64,000 bases of DNA from Quatrionicoccus australiensis (GTDB lineage Bacteria; Pseudomonadota; Gammaproteobacteria; Burkholderiales; Rhodocyclaceae). The notes under the pieces are model-generated. The model searched no databases and was not told where the DNA came from. It saw nothing but the letters and a program-made list of their open reading frames with translations. Shown one piece after another: positions 43,821 through 53,145 of the stretch. How positions within the stretch are numbered: position 1 is the stretch's first letter; each line of letters starts with the position of its first letter. Both the position numbers and the translations under genes were made by a program. The stretch spans positions 3,286,001 through 3,350,000 of the forward strand of contig NZ_CP075188.1 of the NCBI RefSeq assembly GCF_020510525.1. The letters run 5' to 3'.

Positions 43821-44270
43821 TCAGATCTGCGGCTCGTCCGGCCAGTTCTTGATGTAACTCTTCAGCATCTGGTTCTCGAAACCCTGCTCGTCGAGCACCG
43901 CCTTGGCCACATCGAGGAAGGAAATGACGCCCATCAACTCCTCGCCGTTCATCACCGGCATGTAGCGCGAACGCTTTTCGATCATCAGGCGACGCAGGTC
44001 ATTGGCCTCCATCTCCGGGAAAACGGTAACCGGGTTCTTGAGCATGACGTCGCGTACCTTGAGCCCATCGCTCGGGCACAGTCCCTGTTGCTTCAAGGCA
44101 ACCAGAACCTCGCGAAACGTCAGCATGCCGGCCATCTTGCCGTTTTCCATGACCACCAGGGAGCCGACGTCAAACTCCGCCATGGCATCAATCGCCGAAG
44201 CCAGGGATTGTTCCGGCGTCGTCGTATAAAGCGCCCCACCCTTGACGCGAATGATTTCCCGCACCTGCAT
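43821..44270 (-). CDS. Tandem CBS-domain protein
   Basis: Cytosolic protein of 149 residues made of two CBS domains (about 5-65 and 75-138), the module that binds adenosine nucleotides such as AMP, ATP or SAM. Repeat signatures SLVVMENGKMAGMLTFREVL and RYMPVMNGEELMGVISFLDV are at equivalent positions. No catalytic domain is attached, so it is a free-standing regulatory module with unknown partner. Single-gene unit. Confidence 0.9.
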   Translation of the reverse strand: MQVREIIRVKGGALYTTTPEQSLASAIDAMAEFDVGSLVVMENGKMAGMLTFREVLVALKQQGLCPSDGLKVRDVMLKNPVTVFPEMEANDLRRLMIEKRSRYMPVMNGEELMGVISFLDVAKAVLDEQGFENQMLKSYIKNWPDEPQI

Positions 44271-44402
44271 TGCAGTCTCCCGACAAAATTTTATTTAACG
44301 GACCGATCTTAGAGCATCCCTCTGTTTTACGGAAGGCCAATTGCGGAAAGCCTCACAGGCACTGCATTAGGCGCAATCAACCCCATGAATGAAATGGTTT
44401 TC

Positions 44403-44416
44403 CGGAAATATTTCCG
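44403..44416. promoter_or_regulatory. 14-bp perfect palindrome upstream of the XRE gene
   Basis: CGGAAATATTTCCG is perfectly self-complementary and flanked by T and A runs. Part of the 272-bp AT-rich gap between the CBS and XRE genes. A possible operator; nothing else is recognised in 44271-44400. Confidence 0.4.
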
Positions 44417-44438
44417 AAAAAATTTATGGCATTGGCAC

Positions 44439-44482
44439 TTGCACAACCCGATCGGCATCTATACACTAGGTCATATTACCTA
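44439..44482 (+). promoter_or_regulatory. Likely promoter and inverted repeat of the XRE gene
   Basis: TTGCAC (44439-44444), 17-bp spacer, TACACT (44462-44467) fit a sigma-70 promoter. TAGGT-n6-ACCTA at 44467-44482 lies at the expected start point and could be an autoregulatory operator. Confidence 0.5.
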
Positions 44483-44542
44483 AGTCATACACCGCTAGGA
44501 TGCTTGGGTAGCCTAATTACACTAGCGTATGGAGAGTGGATA

Positions 44543-44848
44543 ATGACTGCCGTCAAAACCATCGAAAAAATCGACGCTCGCGAGATCCGTCGCAAACTTG
44601 GCCTCAACCAACAACAATTCTGGTCCACGCTGGGCGTTACCCAGAGTGGCGGTTCCCGCTACGAAAGTGGCCGCAACATGCCGAAGCCGGTGCGTGAACT
44701 GCTCCGCCTGGTGCACGTCGAACAGATCGACATCAAGTCGATCAAGCGCGACGACTGGGAAGTGGTCGAGTACCTCAAGGCCAACGAACCGGAACTGTTC
44801 AAGTCCCTGAAGAAGTCGGCTCGCGGCCGCGCCAAGAAGGCAGCCTGA
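44543..44848 (+). CDS. XRE-family transcriptional regulator
   Basis: DNA-binding protein of 101 residues. The helix-turn-helix lies at ~12-50: IRRKLGLNQQQFWSTLGVTQSGGSRYESG is the segment (shown here in two parts: IRRKLGLNQQQF and TLGVTQSGGSRYESGR). The C-terminus is Lys/Arg-rich (KSARGRAKKAA). Start: ATG at 44543 with GGAGAG upstream; a longer 140-residue reading from 44426 would begin inside the promoter region. Divergent from the CBS gene, with a strong terminator behind it. Targets unknown; palindromes upstream suggest autoregulation. Confidence 0.88.
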   Translation: MTAVKTIEKIDAREIRRKLGLNQQQFWSTLGVTQSGGSRYESGRNMPKPVRELLRLVHVEQIDIKSIKRDDWEVVEYLKANEPELFKSLKKSARGRAKKAA

Positions 44849-44880
44849 ATTAAGGCCTGAAGCGGTCGTCGACCGCTGCG

Positions 44881-44917
44881 ACGGGCATCACGGGGAAACC
44901 ATCACCCGGATGCCCGT
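44881..44917 (+). terminator. XRE-gene terminator overlapping the radical SAM 3' end
   Basis: ACGGGCATC (44881-44889) pairs with GATGCCCGT (44909-44917), with inner CGGG/CCCG pairs, followed by TTTTTTC. Its right part covers the last codons of the minus-strand radical SAM gene. Confidence 0.85.
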
Positions 44918-45724
44918 TTTTTCATGGATCTCCTGCGCGAACGATTCGAGTTCGGCAGCCGGCAAGCGAGTCAGTCGCGGTGCCGCAGGCTGCAACGAAG
45001 GCCGCGCCAGACCATAGAGATGCACACCGGCCAGACGCGCCGCCAGCGGCTTGAGCAATTCACAATAAGCGTCACGCGCCATTGCCGGCGGCGCCTCGCC
45101 ATCCAGACCGAACCAGCAGGTCTGCACCCAGGTCGCAGCCAGACCACTGCAGGTTTCCAGGTTGCGGGCAATCTTGTCGGGTGACATCGGTACGCCGTTC
45201 ACTTCGGCAACACCGGCCGCATCAACCCGGTCGACCTTGAACCAGACTTCGCCACCCAGCTCGCCGAGACGGCGAATACCCGCCTGAACTTCCGGACGAT
45301 GCAGGAAACTGCCGTTGGTGATCAGCCGTACGGTCAACTGCCCGTCCAGGCCAAATTTGCCGAGCACCTTGCCGACCCGGTCAACGGCCGCGGCGAACTC
45401 CGGCGCACTGGTCGGCTCGCCATTGCCGGAGAAGGCAACATCCATCAGACGTCGCGCCTCCGGCGGCACCTGCCGCTGCATGAAATCGCCGTGCAGCACA
45501 TCCATCAGAAAGCCGGCCAGCTCGCTTTCAAGAAGATCGAGATCGATCGGCGGCGGCCCGCCGCGCGTCAGATTATCGACCTGACAATAAAGACAGGCCC
45601 AATTGCAGGCATTGTTGGTATTGAGATTGATCCCGATCGAAACGCCGCCGGCGCGACGCGACACGACCGGATAGACATAACGCAGGCCGGCGCTGTCGCG
45701 GCGATGATCGTCTGTGGTGAGCAT
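44888..45724 (-). CDS. Radical SAM protein
   Basis: Radical S-adenosylmethionine enzyme of 278 residues. The 4Fe-4S motif is C-x3-C-x2-C in NACNWACLYCQVD (~41-48), followed by the SAM-binding FSGNGEPTSAPEF region. The motif belongs to the common CxxxCxxC class. Substrate is not recognisable. It is divergent from queD, with 44 bp between starts. This hints at a queuosine or pterin link, but the protein is longer than and unlike a typical QueE. Confidence 0.82.
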   Translation of the reverse strand: MLTTDDHRRDSAGLRYVYPVVSRRAGGVSIGINLNTNNACNWACLYCQVDNLTRGGPPPIDLDLLESELAGFLMDVLHGDFMQRQVPPEARRLMDVAFSGNGEPTSAPEFAAAVDRVGKVLGKFGLDGQLTVRLITNGSFLHRPEVQAGIRRLGELGGEVWFKVDRVDAAGVAEVNGVPMSPDKIARNLETCSGLAATWVQTCWFGLDGEAPPAMARDAYCELLKPLAARLAGVHLYGLARPSLQPAAPRLTRLPAAELESFAQEIHEKTGIRVMVSP

Positions 45725-45733
45725 GCCGCATTG

Positions 45734-45739
45734 TATAAT
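45734..45739 (+). promoter_or_regulatory. Candidate -10 box for queD
   Basis: TATAAT matching the -10 consensus 30 bp upstream of the queD ATG in the 44-bp divergent spacer. No good -35 is seen. Confidence 0.4.
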
Positions 45740-45768
45740 CCGCGACCGTCTTGCAGAGCAAAACCGCC

Positions 45769-46221
45769 ATGTTTATCACCCGCCGCCTCGAGTTCGATGC
45801 CGGGCATCGCATCCCCGACCACAAAAGCCAGTGCCGCCACCTGCACGGGCATCGCTACGTCATCGAAATCACCCTTTCCGGCGGCGTCATCGACAAGGCT
45901 GGCGACGCCGCCAACGGCATGGTGATGGATTTCTCGCAGGTCAAGGATCTCGCCAAGACCCACCTGGTCGACGCCTGGGATCATGCCTTTCTTGCTTTTG
46001 CCGGCGATACCGCGATTGTCGAGTTCCTGAACTCCCTGCCCGAGCACAAGACGGTTGTCCTAGACCGCGTACCGACCGCCGAGAACCTGGCCCGCATCGC
46101 CTTCGAGCGCCTCGACGCCGTCTATCGCGACACTTACGGCAATCACCTGCAACTCGAACAGGTTCGTCTTTACGAAACCCCCAACTGCTGGGCCGACGCG
46201 GTGCGCGCCCGACTCGATTGA
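45769..46221 (+). CDS. queD: 6-carboxytetrahydropterin synthase QueD
   Basis: Converts 7,8-dihydroneopterin triphosphate to 6-carboxytetrahydropterin for queuosine (7-deazaguanine) synthesis. The 150-residue protein has zinc ligands His13 (FDAGH), His26 and His28 (HLHGH) and the catalytic Cys22 just before them; a Cys at this place favours QueD over eukaryotic-type PTPS. The C-terminal LYETPNCWAD is also a family signature. Start: ATG at 45769. Confidence 0.93.
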   Translation: MFITRRLEFDAGHRIPDHKSQCRHLHGHRYVIEITLSGGVIDKAGDAANGMVMDFSQVKDLAKTHLVDAWDHAFLAFAGDTAIVEFLNSLPEHKTVVLDRVPTAENLARIAFERLDAVYRDTYGNHLQLEQVRLYETPNCWADAVRARLD

Positions 46222-46813
46222 ACGGACCGGCCGCCACCCCTATACTGCCCTGAAAACAAGGACAGATAAAAAGGGAGGCGGCCATGAGTGAATCTGCAGC
46301 ACCAGCAGACAAGGCAAAGACCGCCCTCATCCTGACCGGCGGCGGCGCCCGGGCCGCCTACCAGGTCGGCGTGTTGCTTGCCATCGCCAAGCTGTCACAC
46401 AAGCGCCGACACAATCCCTTCCCTATTCTCTGCGGCACTTCGGCCGGCGCCATCAATGCTGCCGGCCTTGCCTGCATGGCCGACAACTTCGGCAAGGGCG
46501 TCGGCATCCTCGCCAGCATCTGGCGCAACATGCAGGCCGGCGACATCTATCGCGCCGATGCAATCGGCGTCGGCGCCTCCGGCGCCCGCTGGCTTTCGGC
46601 ACTGGCCCTGGGCTGGCTGATCGGCAACCCGCCCCGCTCCCTGCTCGACAATAGCCCGCTCCGGGACTTGCTCAGCCGCAACCTGGACTTCACGGGAATC
46701 GAGCGCGCCATCAACAGCGGCGCCCTGCACGCACTGAGCATTTCCGCCTCCGGCTACGAGTCCGGCGAAAACATCAGTTTGAATCGCCCCGGGTTTCGTA
46801 GAGGCTCCGTGGT

Positions 46814-48045
<1,232 letters not shown>

Positions 48046-48756
48046 GGCTCCATTCTCTCAAGAAATGGAGCCTCCTCAATTCCCGGGGCGATTCAGTTTC
48101 TTTCAGGCACACCCAGCGGCCAAGCCGTGGAATCGAGTGCAGCGCCTGGGCATCCGCTCGGAAATCGGCGTAGATCACCTGCTCGCCTCAAGCGCCATTC
48201 CATTCATTTTCCCGGCCACCCGGATTCACCGCGAATACTTCGGCGACGGTTCGATGCGCCAGCTGGCACCGATCTCGCCGGCCATCCACCTCGGCGCCGA
48301 ACGCGTCCTGATCATCGGCGCCGGCCGCGCCAATGAAAATCAGCCACGCCGCGGCAGCGAAGACTATCCGTCCCTGGCGCAAATCGCCGGCCATACGCTA
48401 TCAAGCATTTTTCTCGACGGCCTGGCGGTCGACATCGAAAGAATGCAAGGAATCAACCAGATGCTGGCAGCCAGCGAAGGGCAAGTACACGCCACCAGGG
48501 GTATGCGCCCGATCCGGACACTGGTCATTTCCCCCTCGCAGCGCCTCGACCGGATTGCCGCCGAGCATGCCGACGCCCTGCCCTGGCCGGTCAAACTGCT
48601 CCTGACCGGGCTCGGCGCAATGAATCGCCAGGGCGGCGCCCTGACCAGCTATCTCTTGTTTGAAAAGCCCTTTACCAGAGCCTTGATCGATCTTGGCTAC
48701 GCCGACACCATGGCGCGCAGCGCAGAGGTCAGCAGTTTCCTGGAGCTGTAAAGCAG

Positions 48757-48773
48757 GCCGGGAGTTACCCGGC
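48757..48773. terminator. Hairpin between the phospholipase remnant and HicB gene
   Basis: GCCGGG-AGTTA-CCCGGC, six perfect pairs between converging genes. No proper T-run on either strand, so function is doubtful. Confidence 0.35.
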
Positions 48774-48780
48774 GCAGCAA

Positions 48781-49029
48781 TCAGTAATCCGATTCATCGG
48801 ACTCTTCATCATCCGCCGCATCAGCGTCTTCATCTTCATTTTCGCCGGCCCGGAATGCGGCTTCTGCATTGCGCTCGAAGAACAGCTCGATCGCTTCACG
48901 CAGATTCGCCAGGGCCTCCTCTTCGGTATCGCCGTCACTCGCAACATCGATATCCAGACAACGGGCGACGAAAATGCCGTCTTCCGGATAAACCTCGTAT
49001 TTGATCTTGTACGGTACAGGTTGGTTCAT
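48781..49029 (-). CDS. HicB-like protein without a HicA partner
   Basis: 82-residue protein. Residues ~5-50 show the HicB/UPF0150 fold pattern (YEVYPEDGIFVARCLDIDVASDGDTEEEALANL). The remaining ~30 residues are extremely acidic (ENEDEDADAADDEESDES) in place of the DNA-binding domain of antitoxin HicB. No HicA-sized gene lies on either side: upstream is tRNA-Ser, downstream the phospholipase remnant. It may be a stand-alone protein of this fold rather than an antitoxin. Confidence 0.82.
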   Translation of the reverse strand: MNQPVPYKIKYEVYPEDGIFVARCLDIDVASDGDTEEEALANLREAIELFFERNAEAAFRAGENEDEDADAADDEESDESDY

Positions 49030-49158
49030 GGCGGGAATTGCGCAGTCTGGCGGGGAGTCTCAAGTGGGGACTGAAAATGGCGGCTGGCGGAACCTGGCTT
49101 GCGGCCGCTTCGGGCAAACGCCCGGAAAATCAAGCTCTCCCGGCAAAGCCGGGGATGC

Positions 49159-49246
49159 TGGCGGGTCCGGTGAGATTCGAACTCACGATGGATTTCTCCA
49201 CGCCGGTTTTCAAGACCGGTGCATTCAACCGCTCTGCCACAGACCC
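49159..49246 (-). tRNA. tRNA-Ser (anticodon UGA)
   Basis: 88-nt class II tRNA including an encoded CCA. Acceptor GGGTCTG pairs with CGGACCC (one G-U). The anticodon arm is CCGGT-CTTGAAA-ACCGG, anticodon TGA. The long variable arm contains TGGA-GAAA-TCCA, diagnostic of tRNA-Ser. The T-arm is GTGAG-TTCGAAT-CTCAC. Reads UCA (and by modification UCG/UCU) codons. The rest of the 49030-49380 gap shows no other gene. Confidence 0.96.
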
Positions 49247-49380
49247 ACAGGGCGCGCATGATAGCACAGAGCAACCGGAGCTGCCTCGCCCCGGGAGAAG
49301 GTAACCGGAGCACGATTGAAACTTTTGTCCGGCTCCGTTAGTCTTAACCTTCGTTACATCCTTCAAAGGGTATTTCCCGC

Positions 49381-50073
49381 ATGAACACTAACTTCGACAT
49401 TGTCGGCCAGGGCACTCCGCAACTGGCACTTCAACAGAACCGCGTGCTGCGCAACACCTACATGCTGCTCGGCCTCTCCATGGTGCCGACGGTACTCGGC
49501 GCACTGCTCGGCATTCAGATGCAGTTCAGCTTCATGGCGGGCAGCCCGTTCATTTCCTTCCTGCTGTTCATGGGCATCGCTTTCGGCTTCATGTGGGGCA
49601 TCGAGAAGAACAAGAACAGCAGCGTGGGCGTTGCCCTGCTGCTTGCCTTCACCTTCTTCATGGGCCTGATGCTGTCGCGCATCCTGCAGGTCGCTCTCGG
49701 CTTCAGCAACGGCGGCTCGATGATTGCGCTGGCCGCGGGTGGCACCGGCGCCATCTTCTTCACGATGGCCAGCATCGCCACGGTGAGCAAGCGCGATTTC
49801 AGCAACATGGGCAAGTTCCTGTTCATCGGCATGGTCGTCGTATTGCTGGCCGCCGTTGCCAACATCTTCTTCCAGATCCCGGCCCTGTCGCTGACCATCG
49901 CAGCAGCCGTCGTCGTGATTTTCTCGGCCTACATCCTGTACGACATCAGCCGCATCGTGCAGGGCGGCGAAACCAACTACGTCAGCGCAACCCTGGCGGT
50001 CTACCTCGATATTTACAATGTTTTCGTCAGCCTGCTGCAACTGCTCATGGCGCTGACCGGCGAACGCGACTAA
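49381..50073 (+). CDS. Bax inhibitor-1 family membrane protein (YccA-like)
   Basis: Seven-helix inner-membrane protein of 230 residues in the BI-1/YccA/YbhL family. The conserved C-terminal part AYILYDISRIVQGGETNYV with its Asp pair and the following LAVYLDIYNVFVSLLQLL are clear. E. coli YccA binds and modulates the FtsH protease; BsYetJ-type members leak calcium; which applies here is unknown. AAAGGG precedes the ATG and a terminator follows the stop. Monocistronic. Confidence 0.94.
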   Translation: MNTNFDIVGQGTPQLALQQNRVLRNTYMLLGLSMVPTVLGALLGIQMQFSFMAGSPFISFLLFMGIAFGFMWGIEKNKNSSVGVALLLAFTFFMGLMLSRILQVALGFSNGGSMIALAAGGTGAIFFTMASIATVSKRDFSNMGKFLFIGMVVVLLAAVANIFFQIPALSLTIAAAVVVIFSAYILYDISRIVQGGETNYVSATLAVYLDIYNVFVSLLQLLMALTGERD

Positions 50074-50090
50074 ATCCGCAACTTGCCAGA

Positions 50091-50118
50091 AAAAAGAGCG
50101 GCTTCGGCCGCCCTTTTT
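50091..50118 (+). terminator. Terminator of the BI-1 gene
   Basis: GCGGC-TTCG-GCCGC stem extended by AAAAAG/CTTTTT across one mismatch. It also ends at the 3' side of rlmD on the other strand. Confidence 0.85.
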
Positions 50119-50121
50119 GCA

Positions 50122-51420
50122 TCATGCGCGCTCGAAGACGGCAATCGACTCGACGTGCGAGGTATGCGGGAACATGTTGAATGCCCCGGCCGAAACGAAC
50201 CGGTAGCCATGCACATTGACCAATACGGCCGCATCGCGCGCCAGCGTCGCCGGGTTGCATGAGACATAGACAATGCGGCGCGGCCCGTTTGCCCCGATCG
50301 CCTTGACCAGCTCCATGGCCCCCTCGCGTGGCGGATCAATCAGCATCTTGTCGAAATGACCGAGGGCTGCAAGCGAGGCTTCCGTACACTCGAAAAGATT
50401 GGCAACGCCAAACTCGACCAGCCCGGCCAGACCATTGGCCTCGGCATTTTCGCGCCCGCGGCGAACCAGCGCCTCGCTGCCTTCGACACCGACAACACTC
50501 GCCCCCGAACGCGCAATCGGCAGCGTGAAATTGCCCAGACCACAGAACATGTCGGCAATCCGCTCACCGGGCTGCGGCTCGAGCAGGCGCAGCGACCGAC
50601 GCACCAGAACGCGATTGACCGCATGATTAACCTGGGTAAAGTCAGTCGGCCGGAAATCGAGCTCAAGATCGAACTCCGGCAAGGTGTAGGACAGGCGCGG
50701 ACCGGGCAGCGGATAAAAACGATAGGCGCTATCCGGCCCCTTCGGCTGCAGGTAGAGAACGACGTTGTGCTGATCGGCGAAGGCGCGCAACAATTTTTCA
50801 TCCGGCGTTTTCAGGGGCTCGAGAATGCGCAGCAGCAATGCCGTGCAGTGTTCACCAACGGAAACATCGATTTGCGGCAAGCGATCGGCAATCGACAGCG
50901 AGTCGACCAGGGCCCGCAGCGGCATCAGCAATGCCGAAACATGCGGCGCCAGGACATCGCAGGTCCTGATATCGGCAATATAACTGCTCCGCCACTCATG
51001 AAAGCCAACCAGCACGCCGCCCTTGTTGACCAGCCGGCGCACACCGAGGCGCGCGCGGTGGCGGTAGCCCCAGGGCGCACCATGCACGGGCGGCAGGATC
51101 GTTTCCGGCCTGACCCGGCCAACGTGCCAGAGACTGTTCTCAAGCACCCGCTGCTTGGCTGCCACCTGTGCAGCCGGGTCCATGTGCTGCATGGCACAAC
51201 CACCGCAGATGCCGAAATGCGGGCAACGTGGCTCGATTCGCGCCACCGAAGGCTTCAGGACGCGGACCAGATGCGCCAGTTCATAACTCGGCTTCCGGCG
51301 AAAACTGGCGTATTCGACCGTCTCACCGGGCAGGGCACTGTCGACAAAGACAGTCTTGCCCTCCTGGCGAGCAATTCCTCTCGCTTCATGGTCCAGCGAC
51401 TCGATGATCCCGATTGGCAC
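50122..51420 (-). CDS. rlmD: 23S rRNA (uracil-1939-C5)-methyltransferase RlmD
   Basis: SAM-dependent methyltransferase for m5U1939 of 23S rRNA. About 432 residues: TRAM domain at the N-terminus, the 4Fe-4S cysteines in [15 protein letters not shown], the SAM site ([16 protein letters not shown]) and the catalytic [10 protein letters not shown]. Start: GTG at 51420 with GGAG six bases upstream is preferred over the TTG at 51453, which has no ribosome-binding site. Divergent from the next gene. Confidence 0.95.
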   Translation of the reverse strand: MPIGIIESLDHEARGIARQEGKTVFVDSALPGETVEYASFRRKPSYELAHLVRVLKPSVARIEPRCPHFGICGGCAMQHMDPAAQVAAKQRVLENSLWHVGRVRPETILPPVHGAPWGYRHRARLGVRRLVNKGGVLVGFHEWRSSYIADIRTCDVLAPHVSALLMPLRALVDSLSIADRLPQIDVSVGEHCTALLLRILEPLKTPDEKLLRAFADQHNVVLYLQPKGPDSAYRFYPLPGPRLSYTLPEFDLELDFRPTDFTQVNHAVNRVLVRRSLRLLEPQPGERIADMFCGLGNFTLPIARSGASVVGVEGSEALVRRGRENAEANGLAGLVEFGVANLFECTEASLAALGHFDKMLIDPPREGAMELVKAIGANGPRRIVYVSCNPATLARDAAVLVNVHGYRFVSAGAFNMFPHTSHVESIAVFERA

Positions 51421-51471
51421 GGTCAACTCCGGAAAAAGCGCGAATTCTAACAATCGGCTAAACTGAACGCC

Positions 51472-51951
51472 ATGGCACGCGAACTGATCACCTCCTGGGG
51501 CGACTACCAGTCAGCCATCGACCGCCTGCTGTCGATGGCCGAACGTCGCATCTGCATCTATGACGAAGACCTTTCCCAGCTTCGTCTTGAGTCCAGCGGA
51601 CGTCACAGCAGACTGAAACACCTGCTGCGCGCCGAAAACTCGACCGCTTCCATTCGTTTGGCGGTTCGCAACGGCGAACCCTTGCGCCGGCAAAACCCGC
51701 TGACGATGGGACTGCTCGCCAGCTTCAACCACAAGATTGCAGCCCTGGAAACACCGCCCGGACTTTCCCACTTGCGCGACTCGATGATCCTGGTTGATGA
51801 CCGCTACGGCCTGATCCGCTTCGAACGCGACTTGCCGCGCAGCAAACTGCTGATTGATGAACCGGAAGAACTCCGCTCCTACCTGGCACGCTTTGAAGAA
51901 ATGTGGCGCGAGGAAGGCAGTTCGATCAGCGCCACCACGCTGGGCCTGTGA
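51472..51951 (+). CDS. Conserved-looking hypothetical protein
   Basis: 159-residue soluble protein, no signal peptide or membrane segment. Features: [26 protein letters not shown] near the N-terminus, then [18 protein letters not shown] and [26 protein letters not shown]. The strand pattern, with a paired 'ICIYDED' and '[11 protein letters not shown]', recalls the phospholipase-D-like fold, but no HKD motif is present. Divergent from rlmD, 51 bp apart. Function not recognised. Confidence 0.75.
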   Translation: MARELITSWGDYQSAIDRLLSMAERRICIYDEDLSQLRLESSGRHSRLKHLLRAENSTASIRLAVRNGEPLRRQNPLTMGLLASFNHKIAALETPPGLSHLRDSMILVDDRYGLIRFERDLPRSKLLIDEPEELRSYLARFEEMWREEGSSISATTLGL

Positions 51952-51997
51952 TAAGCGCATATTGCTGCACAGCAACACAAACAAAAATTTATTTTAT

Positions 51998-52006
51998 TGC
52001 TATAAT
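51998..52006 (+). promoter_or_regulatory. Extended -10 promoter of the repeat lipoprotein gene
   Basis: TGC-TATAAT, an extended -10 element with a perfect hexamer, in an AT-rich stretch 72 bp before the ATG. It predicts a ~65-nt 5' leader. Confidence 0.55.
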
Positions 52007-52077
52007 CGGTGACTGATTAGGTCGTTCCTGATCTCTAAATTTTGGCGTATACCGCTTCTTGTCGATAAGGAAATCTC

Positions 52078-52314
52078 ATGAATAAGTCTCTTCTCGTTGC
52101 TGCTCTGCTTGCTGTTGCCCTGACCGCTTGTGGCAAAAAAGAAGCCCCGGCTCCTGAAGCCGCTCCGGCCGCTGCTCCGGTCGCTGCCCCGGCTGCTGAA
52201 GCCAAGCCGGCTGAAGCCGCTGCCCCGGCTGCTGAAGCCAAGCCGGCTGAAGCCGCTGCCCCGGCTGCTGAAGCCAAGCCGGCTGAAGCCGCTGCCCCGG
52301 CTGCTGCCAAGTAA
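52078..52314 (+). CDS. Small Ala/Pro/Lys-rich repeat lipoprotein
   Basis: 78-residue protein. Signal peptide with lipobox LTAC (Cys18), then GKKEAP. The mature part is almost only Ala, Pro, Glu and Lys, with three perfect copies of the 12-residue unit PAAEAKPAEAAA. It has a strong extended -10 promoter, AAGGAA ribosome-binding site and its own terminator, so it is probably well expressed. Likely a spacer-like envelope lipoprotein; the function is unknown. Confidence 0.85.
   Translation: MNKSLLVAALLAVALTACGKKEAPAPEAAPAAAPVAAPAAEAKPAEAAAPAAEAKPAEAAAPAAEAKPAEAAAPAAAK
52189..52296 (+). repeat. Three identical 36-bp tandem repeats inside the lipoprotein gene
   Basis: Copies at 52189-52224, 52225-52260 and 52261-52296 are identical in DNA as well as protein. 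A partial fourth copy begins after them. Copy number should vary readily by slippage or recombination while keeping frame. Confidence 0.9.
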
Positions 52315-52331
52315 TAGCTTTTCAGCACAGC

Positions 52332-52357
52332 AAAAACGGAGCTTCGGCTCCGTTTTT
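52332..52357 (+). terminator. Lipoprotein gene terminator
   Basis: AAAAACGGAGC-TTCG-GCTCCGTTTTT, perfect 11-bp stem with a stable UUCG-type loop and a T-run. Confidence 0.9.
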
Positions 52358-52371
52358 TATTGCCTGCTTTT

Positions 52372-53145
52372 TTATTGCCGGCTCAATTCCCGCCAGGCAA
52401 ACCCGGCATCCTGCATGGCTACGCCGATCCACTCCTGCGCACAGCCCAGCACCTCGGCAAGCGCCCTGGTCGCAAGCTCAGGCAAGTTGTTCCGTTCACT
52501 CAGATGCGCCGCCACCAGACACTGCAGGCGCGAGCAATCCATCCTCGCCAGCAGCCCAGCCGCCATCGAATTTTCCAGATGACCGAGACGGCCGGCAATG
52601 CGCCGTTTGAGTGAAGCCGGATAGGATGAGTTGGCGAGCAAGCCGGCATCGTGGTTGCATTCAAGAACCAGGCCGTCACACCCTGACAGAACCCCACAAA
52701 CGTGTGGTGTGATTTCACCGATATCGGTCAAGACCCCCAGGCGGCACCCCGCTCCGGAAAAGACGTACTGCACCGGCTCGCGCGCATCGTGCGGCACAGG
52801 AAAGGGTTGCACCTCAAGATCACCGACCGAAAAGGACGCATGGCTATCGATGATGCGCAGATCAAGCCCGGCATCACTTTCCCGGCAGGCCGCCCAGGTG
52901 CCGTGCGTCAACCACACAGGCAAGCCATGCTTGCGGGCAAGGCGAAAAACACCCGCCACGTGATCGCCGTGTTCATGTGTTACCAGAATGCCGGACAGAT
53001 CAGCCGGCGTTCGCCCGAGGCTTTGCAGCCGGACCGCGGTTTCCCGCAGTCCGAAACCGCAATCCAGCATCAGGCAGCTCGCCCCGGACTCGACGAGCAG
53101 CGCGTTACCCGCACTGCCGCTGCCGAGCGAAGCAAAGCGGATCAC
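52372..53145 (-). CDS. Metallo-beta-lactamase-fold hydrolase (YycJ/WalJ-like)
   Basis: 257-residue enzyme with the metal-binding HEHGDH motif (~57-62) preceded by MLDCGFGLRETAVRLQSLG and later LTDIG and ECNHDAGLL. This pattern matches the YycJ/VicX group of the fold, some of which act on nucleic acids. It overlaps the bamC stop by 4 bp (ATGA) and would be translated after bamC; the order dapA-bamC-MBL is common in betaproteobacteria. Confidence 0.9.
   Translation of the reverse strand: MIRFASLGSGSAGNALLVESGASCLMLDCGFGLRETAVRLQSLGRTPADLSGILVTHEHGDHVAGVFRLARKHGLPVWLTHGTWAACRESDAGLDLRIIDSHASFSVGDLEVQPFPVPHDAREPVQYVFSGAGCRLGVLTDIGEITPHVCGVLSGCDGLVLECNHDAGLLANSSYPASLKRRIAGRLGHLENSMAAGLLARMDCSRLQCLVAAHLSERNNLPELATRALAEVLGCAQEWIGVAMQDAGFAWRELSRQ

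Noticed and set aside
49001..49261. Plus-strand frame crossing tRNA-Ser, with a product containing GEIRTHDGFLHAGFQDRC
   Set aside because: This is the familiar spurious translation of the antisense of a tRNA-Ser gene, not a protein.
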